DNA from: Rhodanobacter sp. Soil772
GTDB taxonomy: Bacteria > Pseudomonadota > Gammaproteobacteria > Xanthomonadales > Rhodanobacteraceae
Reading direction: 5' to 3'
Length of the DNA: 64,000 nucleotides
Assembly: GCF_001428385.1 (NCBI RefSeq)
Contig: NZ_LMSK01000003.1
Span: 291,480-355,479, forward strand
The position numbers were made by a program, and so were the translations under genes. Numbering within the stretch: position 1 is the first letter of the stretch; the number at the start of each line of letters is the position of its first letter. The notes under the pieces are model-generated. The model had not been told where the DNA came from. It did no database searches and was given only the letters and a program-made list of their open reading frames with translations. Below are positions 6,548 to 15,741 of the stretch, in pieces.

Positions 6548-7435
6548 TCAGTCCAGCTGAAGCTCGCCGCGGATGCCCACGGCACAGGCACCGCCGATGC
6601 TGATGCTGCCGTCCATCGTGTCGCGCACCACCTCGACGCAGCCGTCGCGGCCCACCTCGCGGCCCTGGCTGGCGCGATAGCGCAGTCCGTAACCGGCGGG
6701 GTCGCCGATGTCGGCGAGGAAGGCCATGATCGCGGCGTTGGCGCTGCCGGTGACCGGATCCTCGGGGATGCCGTCGGCCGGGCAGAACGCGCGCACCGCC
6801 ATGCTCGCCTCGCCCGCGCGCTGCCGGCCGAACACGCTGACACCGACCGCGCCGGTGGCTTGGCAGAGCGCGCCGATTGCGGCCAGGTCGGGTTGCAGCT
6901 GGCGCACCGCGGCCTCCTCGCGCAGGTCGCAGACGAACCACAGCGGCCCGTTGTCGACCAGACGCAACTGGCTTTCCGCGAGCTCGGCATGCACGGCCCG
7001 ACCGAGCAGGACGCGCTGGTGCGCCGCCACGGCTTGCAGTTCGGCTTGCGGCGCCTGCACGTGAATGATCCGCCCGCTGCCGCTGCCCTCGATGCGCACC
7101 GGCAGCAGCCCGGCCGCACACTCCTGCAGCAGTTGCCGTTTGTCCGACGGCACCAGCCCGGACTCGATCGCGGCATACGCGCTGCCCACGCTGGGGTGGC
7201 CGGCGAACGGCAGTTCCTGGCGCGGGGTGAAGATGCGCACGCGGTAGTCCGCCGCGGCGCTGGTCGGTGGCAGCAGGAAGGTGGTTTCGGAAAGATTGGT
7301 CCAGCGCGCGAACGCCTGCATCGTGGCGTCGTCGAGGCCGTCGCCGTCGACCACCACGGCCAGCGGATTGCCCAGCAGCGGCTTGCCGGAGAACACGTCG
7401 AGCTGGATGAAGCGGCGGCTGCGGGGCATGGCCAT
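6548..7435 (-). CDS. PhzF-family epimerase/isomerase
   Basis: A 295-residue protein of the PhzF family (diaminopimelate-epimerase fold, two similar halves). Landmarks: QLDVFSGKPLLGNPLAVV at the start, the catalytic glutamate in WTNLSETTFLLPP, ELPFAGHPSVG, and the second-half motif EDPVTGSANAA. PhzF itself isomerises a phenazine precursor, but no phenazine genes are nearby, and most chromosomal members have unknown substrates. Two starts are possible, ATG 7435 and ATG 7429; the GGA just upstream is better spaced for 7429. It is divergent from fumarase, with about 200 bases between the coding regions. Confidence 0.87.
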   Translation of the reverse strand: MAMPRSRRFIQLDVFSGKPLLGNPLAVVVDGDGLDDATMQAFARWTNLSETTFLLPPTSAAADYRVRIFTPRQELPFAGHPSVGSAYAAIESGLVPSDKRQLLQECAAGLLPVRIEGSGSGRIIHVQAPQAELQAVAAHQRVLLGRAVHAELAESQLRLVDNGPLWFVCDLREEAAVRQLQPDLAAIGALCQATGAVGVSVFGRQRAGEASMAVRAFCPADGIPEDPVTGSANAAIMAFLADIGDPAGYGLRYRASQGREVGRDGCVEVVRDTMDGSISIGGACAVGIRGELQLD

Positions 7436-7629
7436 TTCCGGGCGGGCAACCGCGCGACGATCGCACCGGCGGGCGTTCCCGGCAAGTGGCCGGGCCGCGC
7501 GTGCGACAGAGCGCGCCGGCGCGGTTTTCGGGGGGTGGGGCGATTTACGGCACAATAAGAGGGTTGCGCGCCGTGAACAGCCGTTCGCCGGCGCCTGAAT
7601 TCCCGAGTCGAAGCCGCCTGTCCAGACCC

Positions 7630-9147
7630 ATGACCACCATCAAGCAAGAAGACCTGATCCAGTCCGTCGCCGATGCGCTGCAATACATCAGCTATTACCA
7701 CCCGGTCGACTACATCAAGAGCCTCGCCGACGCGTACGAGCGCGAAGAAAGCCCCGCCGCGAAGGATGCGATGGCGCAGATCCTGATCAACTCGCGCATG
7801 GCCGCCGAAGGCCATCGGCCGTTGTGCCAGGACACCGGCATCGTCACCGTGTTCCTGAAAGTGGGCATGAACGTGCGCTGGGACGACGCCACGATGGGTC
7901 TGGAGGACATGGCCAACGAAGGCGTGCGCCGCGCCTACCTGAACCCGGACAACAAGCTGCGCGCCAGCGTGCTGGCCGACCCCGCCGGCAAGCGCATCAA
8001 CACGAAGGACAACACGCCGTCGGTGGTCAACATGTCGATCGTGCCCGGCGACACCGTCGAGGTGATCGTGGCCGCGAAGGGCGGCGGCTCCGAGGCGAAG
8101 TCGAAATTCGTGATGCTCAACCCGTCCGACTCGATCGTCGACTGGGTGCTGAAGACCGTGCCCACGATGGGCGCCGGCTGGTGCCCGCCGGGCATGCTCG
8201 GCATCGGCATCGGCGGCACCGCCGAGAAGGCGATGCTGATGGCGAAGGAAGCGCTGATGGAGTCGATCGACATCCAGGAGCTGATCGCGCGCGGCCCGGC
8301 CACTCGCGTCGAGGAATTGCGCATCGAACTGTTCGAGAAGGTCAACGCGCTCGGCATCGGTGCGCAGGGCCTGGGCGGCCTCACCACCGTGCTCGACGTC
8401 AAGGTGAAGGATTTCCCAACCCACGCGGCGAACCTGCCGGTGGCGCTGATCCCGAACTGCGCCGCGACCCGCCACGCACACTTCGTGCTGGACGGCAGCG
8501 GCCCGGTGATGCTGGATCCGCCGTCGCTGGAAGACTGGCCGAAGCTCACCTACGATGCGTCGAAAGGCCGCCGGGTGAACCTCGACACGGTGACACGCGA
8601 AGACGTGGCGAGCTGGAAACCGGGCGAGACCCTGCTGCTCAACGGCAAGCTGCTCACCGGCCGCGACGCCGCGCACAAGCGCATGGTCGAGATGCTCAAC
8701 AGGGGCGAGCCGCTGCCGGTGGATTTCAACGGCCGCTTCATCTACTACGTCGGCCCGGTCGACCCGGTGCGCGAGGAGGTCGTCGGCCCGGCCGGCCCCA
8801 CCACCGCCACCCGCATGGACAAGTTCACCGAACAGGTGCTCAGCGAAACCGGCCTGCTCGGCATGGTCGGCAAGGCCGAACGCGGCCCCGCCGCGATCGA
8901 GGCGATCAAGAAACACCGGTCGGTGTACCTGATGGCCGTCGGTGGCGCCGCGTATCTGGTGTCGAAGGCGATCAAGGCTTCGCGCGTCGTCGGCTTCGCC
9001 GACTTGGGCATGGAAGCGATCTACGAATTCACCGTCGAGGACATGCCGGTCACCGTGGCGGTCGACTCGGGTGGTAGCTCGGTGCACCAGACCGGTCCGC
9101 GCGAGTGGCAGGCAAGGATCGGCAAGATCCCTGTAGTTATCCAATAA
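7630..9147 (+). CDS. Class I fumarate hydratase
   Basis: A 505-residue iron-sulfur fumarase that interconverts fumarate and L-malate in the citric acid cycle. The three cysteines that bind the [4Fe-4S] cluster are in GHRPLCQDTG, GAGWCPPGM and LIPNCAATRHAHF. The N-terminal alpha-type domain is followed by the beta-type domain (GKLLTGRDAAHKRM, then FIYYVGPVDP) in one chain. It is slightly shorter than E. coli FumA/FumB but within the range of single-chain class I enzymes. ATG 7630 is chosen because it starts the conserved region; the open frame upstream to 7486 is arginine-rich and not conserved-looking. Monocistronic; repeats follow the gene. Confidence 0.95.
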   Translation: MTTIKQEDLIQSVADALQYISYYHPVDYIKSLADAYEREESPAAKDAMAQILINSRMAAEGHRPLCQDTGIVTVFLKVGMNVRWDDATMGLEDMANEGVRRAYLNPDNKLRASVLADPAGKRINTKDNTPSVVNMSIVPGDTVEVIVAAKGGGSEAKSKFVMLNPSDSIVDWVLKTVPTMGAGWCPPGMLGIGIGGTAEKAMLMAKEALMESIDIQELIARGPATRVEELRIELFEKVNALGIGAQGLGGLTTVLDVKVKDFPTHAANLPVALIPNCAATRHAHFVLDGSGPVMLDPPSLEDWPKLTYDASKGRRVNLDTVTREDVASWKPGETLLLNGKLLTGRDAAHKRMVEMLNRGEPLPVDFNGRFIYYVGPVDPVREEVVGPAGPTTATRMDKFTEQVLSETGLLGMVGKAERGPAAIEAIKKHRSVYLMAVGGAAYLVSKAIKASRVVGFADLGMEAIYEFTVEDMPVTVAVDSGGSSVHQTGPREWQARIGKIPVVIQ

Positions 9148-9173
9148 CGATGTGCGCGCAGCGCACGCCTTCG

Positions 9174-9210
9174 CCTCCTCCCCCTGTGGGGGAGGATTGA
9201 GGAGGGGAGG
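9174..9210. repeat. Palindromic repeat of the CTCCCCCTG family
   Basis: CCTCC and CCCCTG pair with GGGGGAGG around a short loop, and GGAGGGG follows. The same arrangement forms one arm of the larger palindrome inside hrpA (31359-31470), so this looks like a half copy of that element. It follows the fumarase gene. Confidence 0.7.
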
Positions 9211-9244
9211 TCAAGTTGACCCTGACTCTCAACAAAGCCACGCG

Positions 9245-9327
9245 CGTCATCCCTGCGAAAGCAGGGATCCAGTGACTTTGATCCTCCGAGTGCAAGGCAC
9301 TGGATTCCGGCTTTCGCCGGAATGACG
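9245..9327. repeat. Composite palindromic element after fumarase
   Basis: Two 30-bp arms, 9245-9274 and 9298-9327, are inverted copies of each other with a few differences. Each arm also folds by itself: CCCTGCGAAAGCAGGG in the left, CCGGCTTTCGCCGG in the right. Both ends read CGTCAT/ATGACG, as in dispersed REP-like elements of many proteobacteria. It occupies much of the 319-bp gene-free stretch before lysAC; the rest of that stretch (9328-9466) shows no feature. Confidence 0.8.
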
Positions 9328-9466
9328 AGCTTGAGACAACGTCTCCATCACTGAATCAAGAACAGCAGTCTAGACGTCCAAACGAATAGCCATCGCAAAA
9401 CCATTTGCAATTCCAATGCCGCAGCGCAACACTGACCGGATATCCACCCCCTGACAGCGAACCCCC

Positions 9467-12082
9467 GTGACCTCGCCAATCTCCGCGCCGTTGCCTCCCG
9501 ACGCTCCCTGGATCGTGATGAAGTTCGGCGGCACCAGCGTCGCCACGCTGCCGCGCTGGCAGAACATCCGTGAGCTGGTCGCCAGCCGCCGCGCGGAAGG
9601 CGCGCGCGTGCTGGTCGTCGTTTCCGCGCTGACCGGTGTTACCGACGCGCTGAAACAACTGTGCGGCGAAGGCGAGCAGGACAAGCGCAAGGCGGCGGCC
9701 GGCGCGATCGCGCAACGCCACTACGACCTGCTGGAACACATGCAGCTGGCGTTGCCGGACACGCTCGGCGAGCGGCTGGGCGAGCTGGCCCGGCTGGCCG
9801 AGGCCGGCCCCGCTGCGCGCGGCGAACTGGCCTGGCAGGCGCAGGTGCAGGCGCACGGCGAACTGATGTCCAGCGCGCTCGGCGCGGCCTTCCTCAGCCA
9901 CAGCGGCCTGCCCACGCAGTGGCTGGACGCGCGCGACTGCCTGTTGGCGGTGGCGCTGCCGAACCAGAACGAACGCACCCGACTGCTGTCGGCGATGGTC
10001 GAGGCGAAGCCCGACCCGGCGCTGAACGCACGCCTGGCCGCACTCGGCGAGGTGTTCATCACCCAGGGCTTCATCGCGCGCGAAACGCATGGCCGCACCG
10101 TGCTGCTCGGGCGCGGCGGCTCGGATACCTCGGCCGCGTACTTCGGCGCGCTGCTGAAGGCGGCGCGGGTGGAGATCTGGACCGACGTGGCCGGCATGTT
10201 CACCGCCAACCCGCGCCAGGTGCCGGGCGCACGCCTGCTGCAGCGGCTGGATTACGAGGAGGCGCAGGAAATCGCCTCCACCGGCGCCAAGGTGCTGCAC
10301 CCGCGCTGCCTGTCGCCGCTGCGCGAGCCGCGCGTGCCTCTGCTGATCAAGGACACCAACCGTCCCGAGCTGGAAGGCACCGTGATCGGCCCGGAGGTGC
10401 GCGCACACGCGCCCAGCGTCAAGGCGATCAGCGCGCGCAAGGGCATCACCCTGGTCTCGATGGAATCGGTGGGCATGTGGCAGCAGGTCGGCTTCCTCGC
10501 CGACGTGTTCGCGCATTTCAAGACGCACGGCCTGTCGGTGGACCTGATCGGTTCGGCCGAGACCAACGTCACTGTGTCGCTCGACCCCACCGAGAACCTG
10601 CTCGACTCCGACGCGATCGCCGCACTGGCCAGCGACCTGGCCAAGGTGTGCCGGGTCAAGGTGATCGCGCCGTGCGCGGCGATCACCCTGGTCGGTCGCG
10701 GCATGCGCTCGCTGCTGCATACGCTGTCCGGCGTGCTGGCCGAGTTCGGCCAGTTGCGCGTGCACATGATTTCGCAGTCGTCGAACAACTTGAACCTCAC
10801 CTTCGTGGTGGACGAGGAAGTAGTCGACCGGCTGCTGGCACACCTGCACGACCTGCTGGTGGCTGCCGGCGCCCTGCGCACCGACGACAGTGCCTTGTTC
10901 GGCCCCAGCTGGCAGGCCTTGTACGGCACCGGCGAAGTGCCCGGCGCCGTGCCGGCGTGGTGGCGCGAGGCGCAGCGGCAACGCCTGCTGGAACTGGCGG
11001 CCGAGGCCACGCCGCGCTACGTCTACCACCTGCCCACGGTGCGCCAGCAGGCGCGCGAACTGAAATCGCTGGCGGCGGTGGATCGGCTGCACTACGCGGT
11101 GAAGGCGAACACCCATCCGGCGATCCTGCGCGCGCTGGCGGCGGAGGGTTTCGCGTTCGAGTGCGTGTCGCCGGGCGAATTGAAAGCGGTCGGCGCGGTG
11201 GTGGCGGAATCGGTGCCGCTGCTGTTCACGCCGAACTTCGCGCCGCGCGAGGATTACGTCTACGCGCTGGGTACCCGCGCCACCATCACGCTCGACGCGC
11301 TGCACCCGTTGCAGCACTGGGGCGAACTGTTCCGCGGCCGCGAGATCGTGCTGCGGATCGACCTGGGCCGCGGCCTGGGCCATCACGAGAAGGTGCGCAC
11401 CGGCGGCAGCGGCAGCAAGTTCGGCCTGCCGCTGGACCAGCTGCCGCTGTTCCTGCAGCTGGCCGAAACGCATGGCGTCAGCGTGCGCGGCCTGCATGCG
11501 CACCTGGGCTCGGGTGTGCTGGATGCCGCGCATTGGGGCGAGGTGTATGCGCAACTGGCCAGCCTGGCCGAGCGTATCGGCAGCGTGGTGTTGCTCAACA
11601 TCGGCGGCGGCCTCGGCGTGCCGGCGCACCCGGGCGAAGCGCCGCTGGACATCGCCGCGCTCGACCGCGCGCTGCGCGAGGTCAAGGCGGTCTATCCGCA
11701 GTACCAGTTGTGGATGGAGCCGGGTCGTTACCTGGTGGCCGATGCCGGCGTGCTGCTGACGCGGGTGACCCAGCAGAAGGACAAGGGTGGTTTCCGCTAT
11801 CTCGGCGTGGACACCGGCATGAACAGCCTGATCCGTCCCGCGCTGTACGACGCCTGGCACAAGATCGTCAACCTCAGCCGGCTCGGCGAACCGGCCACCG
11901 CGCTGTACCAGGTGGTCGGCCCGATCTGCGAGAGCGGCGACGTGCTGGGCACCGACCGCCGCCTGCAGGAGGCGCAGGAGGGCGACGTGATGCTGATCGC
12001 GCAGACGGGCGCCTATGGCAAGGTGATGTCCTCGCACTACAACCTGCGCGACGAGGCCGATGAAGTGGTGATCGACACCTGA
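9467..12082 (+). CDS. lysAC: Bifunctional aspartate kinase / diaminopimelate decarboxylase
   Basis: An 871-residue fusion of the first and last enzymes of the lysine pathway. Residues about 15-290 are the aspartate kinase (KFGGTSV at 19-25, GRGGSDTSAA), about 310-460 carry two ACT domains that in this family sense lysine or threonine, and from about 490 the chain is a PLP-dependent decarboxylase: LHYAVKAN with the PLP lysine at about 546, HLGSGV, LNIGGGLGV and the active-site cysteine in ICESGDVLG. It therefore phosphorylates aspartate and also converts meso-diaminopimelate to lysine, which balances cell-wall diaminopimelate against lysine. The start is GTG 9467; there is no ATG before the kinase core and the ribosome binding site is weak. 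This fusion is characteristic of Xanthomonadales. Confidence 0.95.
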   Translation: MTSPISAPLPPDAPWIVMKFGGTSVATLPRWQNIRELVASRRAEGARVLVVVSALTGVTDALKQLCGEGEQDKRKAAAGAIAQRHYDLLEHMQLALPDTLGERLGELARLAEAGPAARGELAWQAQVQAHGELMSSALGAAFLSHSGLPTQWLDARDCLLAVALPNQNERTRLLSAMVEAKPDPALNARLAALGEVFITQGFIARETHGRTVLLGRGGSDTSAAYFGALLKAARVEIWTDVAGMFTANPRQVPGARLLQRLDYEEAQEIASTGAKVLHPRCLSPLREPRVPLLIKDTNRPELEGTVIGPEVRAHAPSVKAISARKGITLVSMESVGMWQQVGFLADVFAHFKTHGLSVDLIGSAETNVTVSLDPTENLLDSDAIAALASDLAKVCRVKVIAPCAAITLVGRGMRSLLHTLSGVLAEFGQLRVHMISQSSNNLNLTFVVDEEVVDRLLAHLHDLLVAAGALRTDDSALFGPSWQALYGTGEVPGAVPAWWREAQRQRLLELAAEATPRYVYHLPTVRQQARELKSLAAVDRLHYAVKANTHPAILRALAAEGFAFECVSPGELKAVGAVVAESVPLLFTPNFAPREDYVYALGTRATITLDALHPLQHWGELFRGREIVLRIDLGRGLGHHEKVRTGGSGSKFGLPLDQLPLFLQLAETHGVSVRGLHAHLGSGVLDAAHWGEVYAQLASLAERIGSVVLLNIGGGLGVPAHPGEAPLDIAALDRALREVKAVYPQYQLWMEPGRYLVADAGVLLTRVTQQKDKGGFRYLGVDTGMNSLIRPALYDAWHKIVNLSRLGEPATALYQVVGPICESGDVLGTDRRLQEAQEGDVMLIAQTGAYGKVMSSHYNLRDEADEVVIDT

Positions 12083-12234
12083 TTTAGAACGCGCCTGTTC
12101 AAGGGTGCGAACAGGGCGAAGGTCGCGGGATCGTCGTCTGGCCCGCTCTTTGCCCGCCGAAAGCCATCGAGCTGGCACTGCTCGAAGCTAGAATCAGCCT
12201 GTTCGCTCCCGTGATGCGGGCGATGGAGAACGAT

Positions 12235-13575
12235 GTGAGCAACACGATCCAACCGCGCCTGACCCAGGTATTCCGCTTCGTGCGTTGCAGCTACGCCGAT
12301 GGCGTGGCCGAGCTGGCGTACGCGTTCGACGACGGCGAGGAACTGGTCGAGCGGATCCGTTTTCCGCATGCGCCAGCGGTACCGGCTGCACGCGCGGCGG
12401 CGTTCGACGCCGCCTTGAAACTGCTGCACCTGATCGCCGGCGTCAGCTACTACAAGGCCGGCGTGCCGCCGCGGATCGAGCTGGCCGATGGTCCGCTCGA
12501 CGACGCCACCGCCGAGCTGCTGGATCAGCTGTACCTGCACGGCCTGGCCGAGTTCGCCTATCGCAACGGGCTGGATCTGCGTGGGCGGATTTCGTTCCCA
12601 CGTGGCGGTGTGGCGCCGGTGGTCGGCGCACTGGATCTGCCAAAACGCACCCTGGTGCCGATCGGCGGCGGCAAGGATTCGCTGGTCGCGGTGGAGGCGA
12701 TCAAGTCGATCGGCGGCGAGGCGACCGCGGTGTGGGTCGGCAATTCCGCGCTGATCGCGGCCTGCGCCGAGCGCACCGGCCTGCCCACCTTGAACATCCA
12801 GCGTGAGCTGGCGCCGGGCCTGTTCGAGCTTAACCGGCTCGGCGCGTGGAACGGGCACATCCCGGTGACCGCGGTGAACTCGGCGATCCTCGCCGTGGCC
12901 GCGATTCTGTACGGCTACGATTCGATCGCGTTCGCCAACGAGCGTTCCGCCTCGGCCGCCACGCTGGAGTACGACGGCCAGCAGGTGAACCACCAGTGGA
13001 GCAAGAGCCTCGCGTTCGAGCGCCTGCTCGGCGACTGGCTGCACACGCATGTGGCCGCCGATCTCGACTACTGCTCGGTGCTGCGGCCGTACTCGGAACT
13101 GGCGATCACCCGCGCGTTCGCGAAGCTGACGCCGTACTTCGACGTGTTCTCCAGCTGCAACCGCAACTTCAAGCTGCTCGGCCCGAAGCCGGTGGACCGC
13201 TGGTGCGGGCAGTGCCCGAAATGCCACTTCGTGTTCCTCGCGCTGGCGCCGTTCCTGCCCAAGCCACGGCTGCTGACGATCTTCGGGCGCAACCTGCTCG
13301 ATGACGAGACGCAGGCCGCCGGCTTCGACGCGCTGCTGGAATACCAGGACCACAAGCCGTTCGAGTGCGTGGGCGAGGGTGCCGAGGCGCGCGCCGCGAT
13401 GGTCGCGCTGAGCCAGCGGCCGGAATGGCAGGAAGATGCGCTGGTCGAGCGCTTCCGCAACGAGATCCTGCCGCAGCTCGATGTCGCGCAACTGGCGCTG
13501 GAGCCGTGGCTGCAACCGTCGCCCGAACACCGCGTGCCGGCGCGATTGCAGGCTGCGCTGGCGGCGATCGGTTGA
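12235..13575 (+). CDS. murL: UDP-MurNAc-L-alanyl-L-glutamate epimerase MurL
   Basis: Converts the L-glutamate of UDP-MurNAc-L-Ala-L-Glu to D-glutamate, so D-Glu is made on the nucleotide precursor instead of by the racemase MurI; this route was described in Xanthomonas. Supported by the sequence: an ATP-pyrophosphatase-like loop PIGGGKDSLVA, FANERSAS, and the cysteine cluster RWCGQCPKCHFVFLA near residue 320, together with its tight coupling to a MurD-like ligase. Start choice: GTG 12235 has GGAG 6 bases before it; ATG 12223, ATG 12214 and GTG 12211 are in frame upstream. The stop codon overlaps the start of the next gene (TGATG). Confidence 0.88.
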   Translation: MSNTIQPRLTQVFRFVRCSYADGVAELAYAFDDGEELVERIRFPHAPAVPAARAAAFDAALKLLHLIAGVSYYKAGVPPRIELADGPLDDATAELLDQLYLHGLAEFAYRNGLDLRGRISFPRGGVAPVVGALDLPKRTLVPIGGGKDSLVAVEAIKSIGGEATAVWVGNSALIAACAERTGLPTLNIQRELAPGLFELNRLGAWNGHIPVTAVNSAILAVAAILYGYDSIAFANERSASAATLEYDGQQVNHQWSKSLAFERLLGDWLHTHVAADLDYCSVLRPYSELAITRAFAKLTPYFDVFSSCNRNFKLLGPKPVDRWCGQCPKCHFVFLALAPFLPKPRLLTIFGRNLLDDETQAAGFDALLEYQDHKPFECVGEGAEARAAMVALSQRPEWQEDALVERFRNEILPQLDVAQLALEPWLQPSPEHRVPARLQAALAAIG

Positions 13576-14930
13576 TGCGCCTCGCCGATCTGGCCGGCCG
13601 CCGTGTCGCGGTGTGGGGTTTCGGTCGCGAGGGACGGGCGGCGATCCACGCGCTGCGTCGGCATGCCGGCGAACAGCCGCTCACCTTGTTCTGCAGCGCG
13701 GCCGAAGTCGACGCGGCGCGCGCGTTCGATGCCGCGCTGGAAATCGTCGCCGGCGAACCGGACGCCACGAGACTGAGCCGCTTCGACGTGGTGGTGAAAT
13801 CGCCGGGGATTTCCGCGTACAAGCCGGCGCTGCTGGCCGCGCAGGCGCAGGGCACGCAGTTCACCTCCGGCACCGCGCTGTGGTTCGGCGAGAATCCCGA
13901 CGCACGCGTGATCGCCGTCACCGGCACCAAGGGCAAGAGCACCACCAGCGCGCTGATCGCGCATCTGTCGCGCGCGCTGGGTATACGCACCGCGCTGGCC
14001 GGCAATATTGGCCTGCCGCTGCTGGAACTGCTCGGCCAGCAGGCGGACCTGTGGGTGATCGAACTGTCCAGCTTCCAGACCGGCGAGGCCGGGCCGCTGG
14101 AGCTGGGCGTGATCACCAGCCTGTACGAAGAACACCTGGACTGGCACGGTTCGCGCGAGCGCTACGTGGCCGACAAGCTGAAACTGGCCGATGCCGCGCG
14201 CACGCTGCTGGTCAATGCGTTGCAACCGGCATTGCTGGAACGCACGCAGAATCACTCGCAGCGGCTGCTGTTCGGCACGCCGGAAGGCTGGCACGTCAGT
14301 GACGGCTTCATCTGCCGCGGTGAGCAGGCGGTTTTCCCGGTCGCGCAACTGGCCGCACCGGGCCTGCACAACGCACTCAACGCCTGCGCCGCGCTCGCTG
14401 CACTGGAAGCCGTCGGCATGGATGCGCTGGCGGCCGCGCCCGCGCTGGCGCGCTTCCGCCCGCTGCCGCACCGCCTGCAGCCGCTGGGCGCGCACGATGG
14501 CTGGCACTGGGTCAACGACTCGATCAGTACCACGCCGTTGGCCACGCTGGCCGCATTGGAAAGCCTGCACGGCCGCGCGGTCACAGTGCTGGTCGGCGGC
14601 CACGACCGCGGCCTGGACTGGGCGCCGTTCGTCGATGCCATGCACAGTGCGCCTGCCCACGCGATCGTCTGCATGGGAAGCAACGGCGGCCGTATCGAGA
14701 CCGCCTTGCTCGTCGCCGGCGTGGCTTGCCCAATCATGCATGTCGCGGATCTGGCCAGCGCTGTAGCCGAGGCGAAGACGCATACCCCGCATGACGGCGT
14801 GATCCTGCTCTCTCCCGGCGCGCCCAGCTTCGACCAGTTCAAGGACTACGCCGAACGCGGCCGCCGCTTCGCGGCGCTGGCTGGTTTCGACGTCACGATT
14901 ACCGGCATCGAAGGTCTGGGCATCGGCTGA
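13575..14930 (+). CDS. murD2: UDP-N-acetylmuramoyl-L-alanine--L-glutamate ligase MurD2
   Basis: A 451-residue Mur ligase. The N-terminal Rossmann part has VAVWGFGREGRAA; the central ATPase has the P-loop VTGTKGKSTTSA (about residue 115) and ELSSFQ; the C-terminal domain has NDSISTTPLATLAAL and VGGHDRGLDW. In ordinary MurD the matching segment reads NDSKATN; the SISTTP version marks the MurD2 branch, which adds L-Glu instead of D-Glu to UDP-MurNAc-L-Ala. It overlaps murL by one base and completes the two-step pathway. Whether the genome also keeps murD and murI cannot be seen here. The 147 bases after it contain nothing recognisable. Confidence 0.9.
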   Translation: MRLADLAGRRVAVWGFGREGRAAIHALRRHAGEQPLTLFCSAAEVDAARAFDAALEIVAGEPDATRLSRFDVVVKSPGISAYKPALLAAQAQGTQFTSGTALWFGENPDARVIAVTGTKGKSTTSALIAHLSRALGIRTALAGNIGLPLLELLGQQADLWVIELSSFQTGEAGPLELGVITSLYEEHLDWHGSRERYVADKLKLADAARTLLVNALQPALLERTQNHSQRLLFGTPEGWHVSDGFICRGEQAVFPVAQLAAPGLHNALNACAALAALEAVGMDALAAAPALARFRPLPHRLQPLGAHDGWHWVNDSISTTPLATLAALESLHGRAVTVLVGGHDRGLDWAPFVDAMHSAPAHAIVCMGSNGGRIETALLVAGVACPIMHVADLASAVAEAKTHTPHDGVILLSPGAPSFDQFKDYAERGRRFAALAGFDVTITGIEGLGIG

Positions 14931-15077
14931 TCTCGCATGAGTGCATCGGGCGATACGGTGATCGCCAGCGCGTAGCGGGCAGGCGCGATGGAGCGATCTG
15001 CGCGGGCGAACTCGCTTCGAATGGGCGTCGCCGCTTTTATGCGCGATTCGAGAGCGTGGAGCGGTAGCCTGGCGGTT

Positions 15078-15512
15078 TCAGCGCGCGTAGCGTGCACGCG
15101 GCTCGTTCACGCGTTTTTTGGCATCGAGGCTGATGTGCTGGCGCAGCCAGGCGGCGAACTCGGCCTCGGACAGGCTGCCTTCGGCGAGGGCGATCATGCT
15201 GACGTACTTGTCCTCGTCGCTGGCGACGAGGTTGGCGCCGTTGAGGGTGAGGAAGACGCGGTAGCAGACATGCGCCGTGCGCTTGTTGCCGTCGACGAAG
15301 GGGTGGTTGCGGGCCAGGCCGAAGGCGAGGCTGGCGGCGAGGTCGGCGAGATCCGGCGGTGGGTCGCCGTAGGCGTGGCTTTGCTGCGGGCGGGCGAGTG
15401 CGGAATCCAGCAGATTCTCGTCGCGCACGCCGATGCCACCGCCGTGTTCGGCCAGCTGGCGTTCGTGGATGGCGATGGCGAGCGGCCTTTCGATCCAGAT
15501 GATCATGGCCAT
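15078..15512 (-). CDS. Doc-type toxin (Fic/DOC family)
   Basis: A 144-residue Doc-like protein. The Fic motif is complete: HPFVDGNKRTA, near residue 76, with the catalytic histidine first; the family core VRDENLLDSALARP precedes it. Phage P1 Doc phosphorylates elongation factor Tu and halts translation; related proteins attach AMP. The short all-helical chain is of Doc length. It follows the antitoxin gene after 3 bases, so the two are surely co-translated. ATG 15512 and ATG 15506 are both usable; AGG upstream is better spaced for 15506. The C-terminus (KKRVNEPRARYAR) is very basic. Confidence 0.88.
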   Translation of the reverse strand: MAMIIWIERPLAIAIHERQLAEHGGGIGVRDENLLDSALARPQQSHAYGDPPPDLADLAASLAFGLARNHPFVDGNKRTAHVCYRVFLTLNGANLVASDEDKYVSMIALAEGSLSEAEFAAWLRQHISLDAKKRVNEPRARYAR

Positions 15513-15515
15513 GAC

Positions 15516-15737
15516 CTATTGCGCCAGCTTGCGCAGTACGTTGCGATCCTTGCGCATGACTTCCTCGGCCACTTCCATCTGCTTGGCCAGGGTAGGGTCG
15601 TAGGTGGTGAGGCGGATGCCGTCGGGGGTTTCCAGCGCGAACAGTTCGTCGCCTTTTTCCAGGCGCAGACGGGCCAGCAGTTCGCGCGGCAGGATGACGC
15701 CGGCAGAGTTGCCGATGGTGGTGATCTTCAGTTTCAT
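15516..15737 (-). CDS. AbrB/MazE-type antitoxin
   Basis: A 73-residue protein with the swapped-hairpin AbrB/SpoVT DNA-binding domain: KLKITTIGNSAGVILPRELLARLRLEKGD is the typical N-terminal half (given as description of residues 2-30), and the C-terminal tail (about 45-73) is helical and charged, as in antitoxins that wrap around a toxin. Doc toxins are classically paired with Phd; an AbrB-type partner is a known but less usual combination. The gene lies directly upstream of doc and its promoter carries a nested palindrome, so self-repression is likely. Confidence 0.85.
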   Translation of the reverse strand: MKLKITTIGNSAGVILPRELLARLRLEKGDELFALETPDGIRLTTYDPTLAKQMEVAEEVMRKDRNVLRKLAQ

Positions 15738-15741
15738 GGCG

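Noticed and set aside
12092..12119. Terminator after lysAC
   Set aside because: A CTGTTC/GAACAG stem exists but it is short and no T-run follows, so I did not call it.
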